14,992 bases of DNA from Spirochaetaceae bacterium (GTDB lineage: Bacteria > Spirochaetota > Spirochaetia > Treponematales > Breznakiellaceae), in NCBI GenBank assembly GCA_031265025.1, contig JAISDF010000020.1, forward strand, positions 1-14,992, in the 5' to 3' direction. Position 1 is the first letter of the stretch, and each line of letters begins with the position of its first letter. A program made the position numbers and the translations under genes. The notes beneath the pieces were generated by a model. The model did not search any database. It had not been told where the DNA came from and was given only the letters and a program-made list of their open reading frames with translations. Positions 1-6,460 of this stretch are shown one piece after another.

Positions 1-486
1 CGCGGGATTGTCAAGCTCAACGAGGAAATCGAAATCGTCGGCATCAAGCCCACCCAGAAAACCGTTATTACGGGCATTGAAATGTTCAACAAGCTTCTTG
101 ACGAAGGCCAGGCCGGCGATAATGTCGGTACGCTTCTCAGGGGCATTGATAAAAAGGAAGTCGAGCGCGGACAGGTTTTGGCCAAGCCCGGTTCCATCAC
201 CCCCCACAGCAAGTTCAAGGGTCAGATCTACTGCCTCTCCAAGGAAGAGGGCGGAAGGCACAGTCCCTTCTTTACCGGCTACCGGCCCCAGTTCTATTTC
301 AGGACTACCGATATTACCGGGACGGTCAAGCTGCCTGAGGGCAAGGAAATGGTGATGCCCGGAGACAATACCGAAATTTTCGGCGAACTGATTCACCCCA
401 TTGCCATGGAAAAGGGGCTTCGTTTTGCTATCCGCGAAGGCGGCCGCACCGTCGCTTCCGGGCAGGTTGTCGAGATCGTTGAATAA
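1..486 (+). CDS. tuf: Elongation factor Tu, C-terminal part (5' end outside window)
   Basis: EF-Tu is the cytoplasmic GTPase that delivers aminoacyl-tRNA to the ribosome A site. The frame is open from base 1 and encodes 161 residues, roughly the last 40% of the usual ~395. That covers the end of domain 2 and all of domain 3; the GTP-binding domain lies upstream of the window. Diagnostic segments are GIEMFNKLLDEGQAGDNVG, LLRGIDKKEVERGQVLAKPG, GGRHSPFFTGYRPQFYFRT and the C-terminal IREGGRTVASGQVVEI, which are near-universal in bacterial EF-Tu. The stop is TAA at 484-486. It sits 75 bases upstream of rpsJ on the same strand, as in the str-S10 arrangement. Nothing suggests damage. Identity is certain; I cannot tell whether a second tuf copy exists. 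Confidence 0.98.
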   Translation, partial: RGIVKLNEEIEIVGIKPTQKTVITGIEMFNKLLDEGQAGDNVGTLLRGIDKKEVERGQVLAKPGSITPHSKFKGQIYCLSKEEGGRHSPFFTGYRPQFYFRTTDITGTVKLPEGKEMVMPGDNTEIFGELIHPIAMEKGLRFAIREGGRTVASGQVVEIVE

Positions 487-503
487 GCCCTTTTACAGGC
501 AGG

Positions 504-535
504 CCTCGCGAGGCGGCCGCGTTCAGCGCGGCCGC
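504..535 (+). repeat. GC-rich inverted repeats between tuf and rpsJ
   Basis: A perfect 9-bp stem, GCGGCCGCG (513-521) and CGCGGCCGC (527-535), flanks the 5-base loop TTCAG. Just upstream is the perfect palindrome CCTCGCGAGG (504-513). No T-run follows, so this is not a standard intrinsic terminator. In RNA the hairpin would end about 17 bases before the rpsJ ribosome binding site. It could be an mRNA processing or stability element, or a control point separating tuf from the ribosomal-protein genes. The structure is seen; the function is a guess. Confidence 0.6.
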
Positions 536-561
536 GGCGTCCTGTCCCTTCTGGAGGAACA

Positions 562-870
562 ATGACTAAGGAGCGAATTCGCGTACGGCTGCGCGGTTTC
601 GATGTGGAATTAATCGATCAGAGCGCGAAGTCCATCGTACAGACGGTTCAGAAGGCCGGGGCCAAAGTTACCGGGCCCATACCCCTTCCGACCCGCATCA
701 ACAAGATGACGGTGCTTCGTTCTCCCCATGTGAACAAAAAGGCCCGCGAACAGTTTGAGATGCGGACGCACAAGAGGCTGATTGATATTATAGATCCTTC
801 CACGGAAGTGATGGACTCGCTTATGAAGCTTGAACTTCCCGCCGGTGTGGATGTGGAAATAAAACAGTAG
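562..870 (+). CDS. rpsJ: 30S ribosomal protein S10 (NusE)
   Basis: S10 is a 30S head protein. In many bacteria it also acts as NusE, joining NusB in transcription antitermination. The product has 102 residues, close to the usual 102-105. Family signatures are GPIPLPT (residues 38-44), the loop RSPHVNKKAREQFEMRTHKR (53-72) and the C-terminal LPAGVDVEI (92-100). The ATG at 562 is preceded by GGAGGA (553-558) at good spacing, which fixes the start. It opens the S10 block and is separated from tuf by a GC hairpin and from rplC by a 107-base gap, an unusually roomy context in this compact operon. Confidence 0.98.
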   Translation: MTKERIRVRLRGFDVELIDQSAKSIVQTVQKAGAKVTGPIPLPTRINKMTVLRSPHVNKKAREQFEMRTHKRLIDIIDPSTEVMDSLMKLELPAGVDVEIKQ

Positions 871-903
871 CCTGGCATGGAGTTTGCGCGGCAGACTTCA
901 ACA

Positions 904-955
904 TCAAAAAATCTTTTAGGTTTTTTGACTAACAGACGGTCCCATGACCTTGGGA
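904..955 (+). repeat. Inverted repeats in the rpsJ-rplC gap
   Basis: The 107-base gap 871-977 contains TCAAAAAA (904-911) and TTTTTTGA (921-928), a perfect 8-bp inverted repeat around a 9-base loop. Next come two overlapping, mutually exclusive small stems: GGTC/GACC (938-941 with 946-949) and TCCCA/TGGGA (940-944 with 951-955). The last ends ten bases before the rplC Shine-Dalgarno. The A/T stem is weak and lacks the GC core of a terminator. A leader-type control element for rplC is possible but unproven. Confidence 0.45.
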
Positions 956-977
956 TAGCGTGTAATGGAGTTTTGAG

Positions 978-1598
978 ATGATGGGTCTAATGGCCAAAAA
1001 AGTGGGCATGACACAGGTCTTTGACGACAGCGGTAATCTTGTGCCGGTTACGGTGCTTCGCGTCGATCCGAATATTGTCATAGCCCAAAAAAAGAAAGAG
1101 AGCGACGGCTATTCGGCCGTGGTGCTCGGCGTGGATGATATGAAGGCGGGCAGGGTCAGCAAGCCCTATGCCGGCCAGTTTTCCGGGGATATCAAGCCCA
1201 AAAAGCAGCTCCGGGAATTCCGTGATTTCGAAAAAGAAGTCGCCCCGGGCGATTCTTTGGGCGCCGAACTTTTTGAGGGATGCCGTTATGTGGATGTTAC
1301 CGGCGTTTCCAAGGGCAAGGGCTTTCAGGGCGTTGTAAAGCGCTGGGGTTTCGGCGGCGGCCGCAATACCCACGGTTCCAAGTTCCACAGGGAACCCGGT
1401 TCCACAGGGCAGTCAACCTATCCGGGCAAGACCTTCAAGAATGTCAAGATGCCCGGACGCATGGGCAATGAACAGGTTACCGTGCTCAGTCTGAGGGTGA
1501 TCAAGGTGGATCTTGATAAGCAGCTTATCATGGTAGCAGGCGCTGTCCCCGGCATCAACAAGGGAACGGTAATAGTCCGTACCGCGGTAAAGAGATAG
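978..1598 (+). CDS. rplC: 50S ribosomal protein L3
   Basis: L3 is an early-assembly 50S protein whose extended loop reaches toward the peptidyl-transferase centre. The 206 residues match the family length (~205-215). The N-terminus MMGLMAKKVGMTQVF is the usual L3 start. The loop region GGGRNTHGSKFHREPGSTGQ (126-145) ends in the glutamine (Q145) equivalent to the one methylated by PrmB in E. coli L3. KMPGRMGNEQVTV (157-169) is also typical. Two adjacent ATGs exist (978 and 981); the first is chosen because it aligns with the family and lies 7 bases from TGGAG (966-970). The gap after the stop is 12 bases, leading into rplD. Confidence 0.98.
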   Translation: MMGLMAKKVGMTQVFDDSGNLVPVTVLRVDPNIVIAQKKKESDGYSAVVLGVDDMKAGRVSKPYAGQFSGDIKPKKQLREFRDFEKEVAPGDSLGAELFEGCRYVDVTGVSKGKGFQGVVKRWGFGGGRNTHGSKFHREPGSTGQSTYPGKTFKNVKMPGRMGNEQVTVLSLRVIKVDLDKQLIMVAGAVPGINKGTVIVRTAVKR

Positions 1599-1610
1599 CG
1601 GGGGGAAGTG

Positions 1611-2261
1611 ATGAATCGCACAGTGTATTCCAAAGACGGCAAGGAACTCCGTACCATAGAACTTTCTGACGCCGTGTTCGGTCTCCCGGTGAACGAAGAT
1701 GTAATCTGGTATGCCATCAATAACGAACTTGCCAACAAGCGGCTTGGTACGGCCTGTACCAAAGACCGGGGGGAAGTTCATGGTTCAAACGCCAAACCCT
1801 ACAAACAAAAGGGAACGGGCCGTGCCCGCCGGGGCGATAAAAAGTCTCCCCTTTTGGTAGGCGGCGGTACTGTTTTCGGACCCAAGCCGAGGGACTATTC
1901 CTACAGGATTCCCAAAAAAGCAAAGCGGCTTGCCATGAAGAGCATATTAAGCCTCAAGGCCCAGAATAACAGCCTTAAAATCGTGGAAGATTTTTCCATT
2001 GAATCAGGAAAGACCAGGGACCTGGCGGCCCTGCTTGGCAATTTCGGTCCCGGAGAAAGAACGGTAGTCATACTCAAAGATGACGATCCCAGGGTAAAAC
2101 GGGCCGGCGCCAATATCCCCTGGCTTTCTTTCCTTTCATACAAGCGTCTGCGGGCCCATGATTTGTTCTACGGCCGCAGGGTGCTGGTCCTCGAAACCGC
2201 GGCAAAGAACCTTAACGAGTTCTACAGCCCCGAGGGTTGTAAAGCCGGGGAGGCTGTCTGA
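1611..2261 (+). CDS. rplD: 50S ribosomal protein L4
   Basis: L4 is a 50S protein whose loop lines the peptide exit tunnel; in E. coli it also represses its own operon. The product has 216 residues, typical for the family. The tunnel loop lies around residues 62-96 (KPYKQKGTGRARRGDKKSP, then GGGTVFGPKPRDY), followed by KSILS and the C-terminal RNA-binding half. A GTG at 1608 is also in frame, but the ATG at 1611 fits better: GGGGGGAAG (1599-1607) directly abuts the GTG and spaces acceptably from the ATG. The stop TGA (2259-2261) shares its last A with the rplW ATG, so the two are probably translationally coupled. No L4-responsive leader could be recognised. Confidence 0.97.
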   Translation: MNRTVYSKDGKELRTIELSDAVFGLPVNEDVIWYAINNELANKRLGTACTKDRGEVHGSNAKPYKQKGTGRARRGDKKSPLLVGGGTVFGPKPRDYSYRIPKKAKRLAMKSILSLKAQNNSLKIVEDFSIESGKTRDLAALLGNFGPGERTVVILKDDDPRVKRAGANIPWLSFLSYKRLRAHDLFYGRRVLVLETAAKNLNEFYSPEGCKAGEAV

Positions 2262-2545
2262 TGATTTACGAGCAGATACTTATAGAACCGGTGCTTTCCG
2301 AAAAAGCCAATTTGATGCGGGAAGAAGGAAAATACGTTTTCAAGGTTCTTCCTTCGGCGACAAAAATACAGGTAAAGGAAGCGGTGCGCAGGCTTTTCAA
2401 CGTGCATCCTGTTTCCTGTACCATCATGGTGGTGGGCGGCAAGCCGAAACGGCAGCGCTACAAGGCGGGGTATACTTCAAGCTGGAAAAAAGCCATAGTC
2501 CGTCTGCCCAAAGATGAAAAGATCAGCATCTTTGAAGGTGTATAG
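2261..2545 (+). CDS. rplW: 50S ribosomal protein L23
   Basis: L23 sits at the mouth of the exit tunnel and is the docking site for trigger factor and signal recognition particle. The 94 residues match the family (~95-100). Recognisable parts are the start IYEQILIEPVLSEKANLM, the strand KYVFKVLPSATKIQVKEAV (24-42), NVHPVSC (47-53) and KRQRYKAGYTSSWKKAIVRL (63-82). The start ATG overlaps the last base of rplD. Initiation probably depends on ribosomes finishing rplD, although GGGGAGG about 8 bases upstream also serves as a Shine-Dalgarno. Only two bases separate its stop from rplB. Confidence 0.97.
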   Translation: MIYEQILIEPVLSEKANLMREEGKYVFKVLPSATKIQVKEAVRRLFNVHPVSCTIMVVGGKPKRQRYKAGYTSSWKKAIVRLPKDEKISIFEGV

Positions 2546-2547
2546 TT

Positions 2548-3378
2548 ATGGGAATTAAAACATACAAGCCCATCACCGCGGGTATGCGGGGCTGGCAGAG
2601 CCTTGATTTTTCGGATCTGACCAAGGGCGCGGAGCCGCAGAAACGCCTTACTTCCGGCCGCGCCGAAAAAGCCGGCCGGGGCGCCAAGGGCCGCATCAGC
2701 GTATGGCACAAGGGCGGAGGGCATAAACGCCGCTATCGGGCCATTGATTTTAGACGGGACAAGATAGGCATACCCGGCAAGGTCGTTTCAATAGAATACG
2801 ATCCCAACCGGAGCGCCAATATCGCCCTTGTTTTTTACGTTGACGGCGAGAAGCGCTATATCATCGCCCCCAAGGGCCTTGCCGCGGGCGCCCAGGTAAT
2901 GAGCGGCCCGTCAGCCGCCATAGAACCGGGCAACGCCCTTCCCCTGGAAAACATACCCCTGGGCTTTACGGTCCACAATGTGGAACTTACCCTGGGCCGG
3001 GGCGGGCAACTGGTCCGTTCGGCCGGATCGGGCGCCCTCATAGCCGCCAAGGAAGGGGACTATGTAACCCTCCGTCTCCCGTCGGGAGAGATGCGCATGG
3101 TCTTCAAAAAATGTTACGCCACCATCGGCGTCGTTGGCAATGAAGACCACATGAACGTGCAGCTCGGCAAGGCGGGCCGCAGGCGCTGGCTCGGCATACG
3201 GCCCACGGTGCGCGGTATGGCCATGAACCCTGTTGACCACCCCCACGGCGGCGGCGAAGGAAAGAACAAGGGCATACACCCGGTAACTCCCTGGGGCCAG
3301 CCGACCAAGGGATACAAGACCCGGAAAAAGCACAAACCCTCAGGCCGCTTCATCGTAAGCCGGGGCAGGAAAAGGTAG
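2548..3378 (+). CDS. rplB: 50S ribosomal protein L2
   Basis: L2 is one of the most conserved 50S proteins. It is needed for subunit association and supports the peptidyl-transferase centre. The length, 276 residues, is standard. The N-terminal OB-like part carries GRNA-type binding residues around VWHKGGGHKRRYRAIDFRR (52-70). The C-terminal SH3-like part ends in the invariant loop NPVDHPHGGGEG (227-238) with histidines 231 and 233. The tail PSGRFIVSRGRKR is standard. GAAGGTG (2534-2540) provides the ribosome binding site inside the end of rplW. It is followed after 9 bases by rpsS. Confidence 0.99.
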   Translation: MGIKTYKPITAGMRGWQSLDFSDLTKGAEPQKRLTSGRAEKAGRGAKGRISVWHKGGGHKRRYRAIDFRRDKIGIPGKVVSIEYDPNRSANIALVFYVDGEKRYIIAPKGLAAGAQVMSGPSAAIEPGNALPLENIPLGFTVHNVELTLGRGGQLVRSAGSGALIAAKEGDYVTLRLPSGEMRMVFKKCYATIGVVGNEDHMNVQLGKAGRRRWLGIRPTVRGMAMNPVDHPHGGGEGKNKGIHPVTPWGQPTKGYKTRKKHKPSGRFIVSRGRKR

Positions 3379-3387
3379 GAAGGGAGT

Positions 3388-3669
3388 ATGTCAAGATCTA
3401 TTAAGAAAGGGCCTTTCATCGAGAAGAGCCTGTATAAAAAGGTTTTGGAAATGGCCAAAAGCGGGGACCGGAAGATGATTAAGACCTATTCCCGCTGTTC
3501 CACGATTATTCCCGAAATGGTCGGCGGGACGATTTCAGTGTATAACGGCAAAACCTGGGTACCGGTTTATGTAACCGAAAACCTGGTCGGCCACAAACTT
3601 GGGGAATTCGCTCCTACCCGTATCTTCCGGGGGCACGCGGGTTCGGACAAGAAGGCCGCAAAGGCATAG
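3388..3669 (+). CDS. rpsS: 30S ribosomal protein S19
   Basis: S19 forms a heterodimer with S13 in the 30S head, near the A and P site tRNAs. It has 93 residues, the usual size. The signatures MSRSIKKGPFIEKSL at the N-terminus, SRCSTIIPEMVG (35-46), VYNGKTWVPVYVTENLVGHK (51-70) and LGEFAPTRIFRGH (71-83) identify it unambiguously. GGAAGGGAG (3378-3386) overlaps the rplB stop and sets the ATG at 3388. A nine-base gap leads to rplV. Confidence 0.98.
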   Translation: MSRSIKKGPFIEKSLYKKVLEMAKSGDRKMIKTYSRCSTIIPEMVGGTISVYNGKTWVPVYVTENLVGHKLGEFAPTRIFRGHAGSDKKAAKA

Positions 3670-3678
3670 GCGGATAAT

Positions 3679-4071
3679 ATGGAAACAAAGAGCGGCTATA
3701 GAGCGGTTACAAAGTACCTTCTCGTTTCTCCCCATAAGATACGGCCTGTGGCGGATTTGATACGCCGCAAGACCTATCCCGAGGCGGTATCCATTCTGGA
3801 GAATATGCCCCACAAGGGCGCGAAGCTCATCGGCAAAACGGTAAAGTCAGCGGCGTCAAACGCCCTTTCCCGGAACAAGCAGCTTGCCGAAGACATGCTC
3901 TATATCAGGGAAATAAAGGTTGATGACGGCCCCCGCATGAAGCGGATATGGTTCCGCGCCAGGGGCCGCGCCGACATGCTTCTTAAAAGAATTTGCCACA
4001 TTACCGTTGTGGTTGACGAAACCGGCGCCGGCGCGGCAGCCCGGCCTGCTGCCGGAAAGGCGGGGAAATAA
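3679..4071 (+). CDS. rplV: 50S ribosomal protein L22, with short Ala/Gly tail
   Basis: L22 has a globular domain on the 50S surface and a beta-hairpin lining the exit tunnel, where macrolide-resistance changes map in other bacteria. There are 130 residues, a little longer than the common 110-115. The core YRAVTKYLLVSPHKIRPVAD (7-26) and the hairpin DGPRMKRIWFRARGRADM (83-100) are intact. The extra length is a low-complexity tail from about residue 114 (TGAGAAARPAAGKAGK). The Shine-Dalgarno GGCGGAT is modest. The stop TAA is separated from the rpsC GTG by one base. Confidence 0.97.
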   Translation: METKSGYRAVTKYLLVSPHKIRPVADLIRRKTYPEAVSILENMPHKGAKLIGKTVKSAASNALSRNKQLAEDMLYIREIKVDDGPRMKRIWFRARGRADMLLKRICHITVVVDETGAGAAARPAAGKAGK

Positions 4072-4072
4072 C

Positions 4073-4780
4073 GTGGGCCAGAAAGTAAATCCCATTGGAC
4101 TGAGGGTAGGCATTAACAGGACCTGGGCTTCCCGCTGGTATGTGGACCCCAAGGAATATGCCGATACCCTGCACGAAGACATTAAACTGCGGAAACTCAT
4201 CCTCACCATGAGCGAGACCAAGGGAGCGGACATTGCCGAACTTGAGATCATACGGCATCCCCAGAGAATCACCATTGTCATTCATACCGCCCGCCCCGGC
4301 GTCATCATAGGAATCAAGGGCGCCAATATCGAAAAGATAGGCAACGCGCTTCAGAAATTCGTATCGAAAAAGATTCAGATAAAGATAAAGGAAGTCCGCA
4401 ACGCCGACAACAACGCGCAGATCATCGCCCAGAACATAGCCAGGCAGCTTCTTGCCCGTTCCTCATTCAGGAGAACCATGAAGCAGGCCATTACCAACGC
4501 GATAAAAAAAGGCAATGCCCAGGGCGCCAAAGTCAGGCTTTCGGGCCGTCTGGGCGGCGCGGAAATGTCCCGTACCGAAGAGGCCAAGGAAGGGCGGGTT
4601 CCTCTCCATACCCTCAGGGCGGATATTGATTACGGTTTTGCCGAGGCCCATACCACCTTCGGCTCCATAGGGGTTAAGGTGTGGGTGTATAACGGCATGA
4701 AGTACGGCAAGGAACAGAAAGAAGACGCGGGCGTCCTGGTGCGTAAACGGCGTGAGCGTAGCGCCGTGAGGAGCGAATAA
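4073..4780 (+). CDS. rpsC: 30S ribosomal protein S3 (GTG start)
   Basis: S3 lines the mRNA entry channel of the 30S subunit and contributes to ribosomal helicase activity. From the GTG at 4073 the product has 235 residues and begins MGQKVNPIGLRVGINRTW, the standard S3 N-terminus. An in-frame ATG at 4007 would add residues that belong to the overlapping rplV tail, so it is rejected. A type-2 KH domain carries the GxxG loop GIKG at 80-83. The C-terminal domain includes GAKVRLSGRLGGAEMSRTE (151-169). AAGGCGGGG (4057-4065) is the binding site, within rplV. The TAA stop shares its last A with the rplP ATG, implying coupling. Confidence 0.97.
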   Translation: MGQKVNPIGLRVGINRTWASRWYVDPKEYADTLHEDIKLRKLILTMSETKGADIAELEIIRHPQRITIVIHTARPGVIIGIKGANIEKIGNALQKFVSKKIQIKIKEVRNADNNAQIIAQNIARQLLARSSFRRTMKQAITNAIKKGNAQGAKVRLSGRLGGAEMSRTEEAKEGRVPLHTLRADIDYGFAEAHTTFGSIGVKVWVYNGMKYGKEQKEDAGVLVRKRRERSAVRSE

Positions 4781-5205
4781 TGCTGAGTCCCAAACGTGTA
4801 AAATACCGCAAGATACAGCGGGGCAATATGCCCGGCATCGCGAGCAGGTGCAATACCGTGGCCTTCGGCGATTACGCCCTGGTGGCCATGGATAGAATGT
4901 GGATTACCAACAGGCAGATTGAGGCTGCCCGTATTGCCCTGAACCGCCATATCAAGCGGGGCGGCAAGGTGTGGATACGGATATACCCCGACAAGCCCTA
5001 TACCAAGAAGCCCGCGGAAACCCGCATGGGCAAGGGCAAGGGCGCTCCCGAATACTGGGTCGCCGTGGTAAAGCCGGGGACGGTGATGTTTGAGCTTGGC
5101 GGCATTGACAAAAAACTTGCCGAAGAAGCCATGCATCTTGCCGGCGCCAAACTGCCCATCAGGACCCGGTTTGTCTGCCGTTCAGACCTTGAGCTGGGAG
5201 CCTAG
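4780..5205 (+). CDS. rplP: 50S ribosomal protein L16
   Basis: L16 is a late-assembly 50S protein beside the A-site tRNA elbow. The 141 residues match the family (~136-145). Typical segments are MLSPKRVKYRKIQRG at the start, TNRQIEAARIALNRHIKRGG (43-62), WIRIYPDKPYTKKPAETRMG (65-84) and KGKGAPEYWVAVVKPG (85-100). Arg82 is equivalent to the residue hydroxylated by YcfD in E. coli L16. It starts on the last base of the rpsC stop (TAATG). Its own stop (TAG, 5203-5205) lies inside the strong Shine-Dalgarno of rpmC. Confidence 0.98.
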   Translation: MLSPKRVKYRKIQRGNMPGIASRCNTVAFGDYALVAMDRMWITNRQIEAARIALNRHIKRGGKVWIRIYPDKPYTKKPAETRMGKGKGAPEYWVAVVKPGTVMFELGGIDKKLAEEAMHLAGAKLPIRTRFVCRSDLELGA

Positions 5206-5215
5206 GAGGAGCGAT

Positions 5216-5422
5216 ATGAAGAATTCCTTCAAGAACCTGAGCCTGCCCGAACTGAAGGCAAAGCGGGACGAGCTCAATAAAAAGTATATGGAACTTCGCT
5301 TTCAGATGGTTGTGGGTCATGTAGATAACCCGCTGCAAAAGCGGGTCATGCGCCGGCAGATAACCCGCCTTAATACCCTGATTGGCGCCGCCGAAAGAGC
5401 GGCGGCAAAGGCCGGAGCCTAG
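5216..5422 (+). CDS. rpmC: 50S ribosomal protein L29
   Basis: L29 is a small helical 50S protein near the tunnel exit that contacts L23 and helps dock targeting factors. The 68 residues fold as two long helices, with the usual signatures LPELKAKRDELNKKYMELRF (10-29) and NPLQKRVMRRQITRLNT (38-54). The frame is open further upstream, to an ATG at 5090 inside rplP. The ATG at 5216 is chosen because TAGGAGGA (5203-5210) lies just before it and the resulting protein has the family length. Twenty-nine bases separate its stop from the preferred rpsQ start. Confidence 0.97.
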   Translation: MKNSFKNLSLPELKAKRDELNKKYMELRFQMVVGHVDNPLQKRVMRRQITRLNTLIGAAERAAAKAGA

Positions 5423-5451
5423 AGCGTATGGAAAAGGCAGAGGAGCAGAGC

Positions 5452-5715
5452 ATGGCAGAAGCGGTCAGAAGCGCCAAAAAGGAATTTGTGGGGATAGTGA
5501 AGAGCGACAAGATGGAAAAAACCATTGTCGTCGCCGTTGCCAACAAAACCCTTCATCCCCTTTACAAGAAGTACGTTACCCGGACCAAAAAACTCAAGGC
5601 CCATGACGAAAAAAACGAGGCCCATATAGGCGACCGGGTTCGGGTTATTGAGTGCCGTCCCCTCAGCAAGGAAAAGTGCTGGAGGCTGGCGGAAATTATC
5701 GAAAAGGCGCGGTAG
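5452..5715 (+). CDS. rpsQ: 30S ribosomal protein S17
   Basis: S17 is a primary 16S rRNA-binding protein with an OB fold. From the ATG at 5452 it has 87 residues, close to the usual 82-90. Key segments are FVGIVKSDKMEKTIVVAV (12-29), HPLYKKYVTRTKKLKAHDE (35-53) and the C-terminal GDRVRVIECRPLSKEKCWRL (60-79). An alternative ATG at 5428 would add eight residues (MEKAEEQS). AGGAG (5441-5445), six bases before 5452, favours the shorter form, while GGAG (5414-5417) is ten bases from 5428. The choice of start is about 70:30; the identity is certain. Confidence 0.95.
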   Translation: MAEAVRSAKKEFVGIVKSDKMEKTIVVAVANKTLHPLYKKYVTRTKKLKAHDEKNEAHIGDRVRVIECRPLSKEKCWRLAEIIEKAR

Positions 5716-5726
5716 GAGTCGGCATC

Positions 5727-6095
5727 ATGATTCAGGTAGAAAGTTTCCTTAATGTGGCGGATAACTCCGGCGCCAAAATAGTTCAGTGTATCAAGGTGCT
5801 CGGCGGCTCCAAACGGAGATACGCCGGCATAGGGGATATTATCGTGGTGGCGGTCAAAGACGCCCTGCCCACATCAACCATAAAGAAGGGTACTGTGGAA
5901 AAGGCGGTGGTGGTCAGAACCCACAAGGAATACCGCCGGCCCGACGGAACCTATATACGGTTTGATGACAACGCCTGTGTCATCATTGACGCCAACAGGA
6001 ACCCCAAGGGCAAGCGTATTTTCGGACCCGTGGCCCGGGAACTCAGGGAGAAGGACTATATGAAAATCGTGTCCCTCGCCCCCGAGGTGTTATGA
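5727..6095 (+). CDS. rplN: 50S ribosomal protein L14
   Basis: L14 forms part of bridge B5/B8 between the subunits and is the binding surface for silencing factor RsfS. The 122 residues are exactly typical. Signatures are MIQVESFLNVADNSGAKIVQ at the start, GDIIVVAVKDA (36-46), KAVVVRTHKEYRRPDGTYIR (59-78) and NPKGKRIFGPVARELRE (92-108). The frame is open upstream to 5652, but the ATG at 5727, preceded by TAGGAG (5713-5718), gives the family N-terminus. It opens the spc block. Its TGA stop (6093-6095) falls within a small hairpin and an ATGA overlap with a 13-codon frame. Confidence 0.98.
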   Translation: MIQVESFLNVADNSGAKIVQCIKVLGGSKRRYAGIGDIIVVAVKDALPTSTIKKGTVEKAVVVRTHKEYRRPDGTYIRFDDNACVIIDANRNPKGKRIFGPVARELREKDYMKIVSLAPEVL

Positions 6096-6133
6096 AACGC
6101 GGTTTCATCCTGACTGATTTTAACAGAAGGTAG
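6092..6133 (+). other. Possible 13-codon coupled reading frame and hairpin between rplN and rplX
   Basis: An ATG at 6092 overlaps the rplN stop as ATGA and opens a 13-codon frame, MKRGFILTDFNRR. It ends at TAG 6131-6133, right at the rplX Shine-Dalgarno (AGAAGG, 6125-6130). The same bases form the inverted repeat TGAAAC-GCG-GTTTCA (6093-6107). The tetranucleotide AGGT is repeated three times (6128-6139) directly before the rplX ATG. Ribosomes finishing L14 could reinitiate here and be delivered to the rplX start. A gap of this size could contain such a frame by chance, so translation is uncertain. Confidence 0.3.
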
Positions 6134-6139
6134 GTAGGT

Positions 6140-6460
6140 ATGGCGGAAGCGGCGCATAAATACAAGATAAAAAAGGACGACACGGTCCAGGTCATCGCCG
6201 GCAAGGATAAAGGCAAACGGGGGCGTATTCTTAAAGTCCTCCGGGACAAGGACCGGGTGGTGGTGGAAGGGCTTAACATAGTCAAAAAAGCCATGAAAAA
6301 GCGGAACCAGCAGGACCGGGGCGGCATTGTCGAAATCGAAGCGGCGATACACAGCTCCAATGTCATGATAGTCTGCAAAAAATGCGGTCCCGTCAAAATC
6401 GGCTATAAACTCGGGGATAAAAAAGTGCGTGTATGCAGGAAGTGCGGGGAGGCGTTATGA
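6140..6460 (+). CDS. rplX: 50S ribosomal protein L24, zinc-ribbon form
   Basis: L24 starts 50S assembly by binding 23S rRNA and sits near the exit tunnel. Its 106 residues begin with a KOW motif (DDTVQVIAGKDKGKRGRILK, 13-32), followed by VVVEGLNIVKKAMKK (40-54). The C-terminal part has two cysteine pairs, CKKC (79-82) and CRKC (99-102), of the kind that coordinate zinc in many bacterial L24 proteins but not in E. coli. The ATG at 6140 follows AGAAGG by 9 bases. Its TGA overlaps the rplE ATG by four bases (ATGA), indicating translational coupling. Confidence 0.97.
   Translation: MAEAAHKYKIKKDDTVQVIAGKDKGKRGRILKVLRDKDRVVVEGLNIVKKAMKKRNQQDRGGIVEIEAAIHSSNVMIVCKKCGPVKIGYKLGDKKVRVCRKCGEAL

Noticed and set aside
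8..355. Second + strand frame overlapping tuf
   Set aside because: Serine/arginine/proline-rich product without motifs; the EF-Tu frame covers the same bases and is certain.
440..535. Cluster of three GCGGCCGC sites as a special repeat
   Set aside because: One is coding sequence in tuf and the other two are the arms of the hairpin already described; no further pattern.
925..930. TTGACT as a -35 box of an internal promoter before rplC
   Set aside because: No acceptable -10 sequence lies 15-19 bases downstream, and the hexamer is part of an A/T inverted repeat.
4007..4072. N-terminal extension of S3 from an ATG at 4007
   Set aside because: It overlaps the end of rplV, and the GTG at 4073 gives the exact S3 family N-terminus with its own ribosome binding site.
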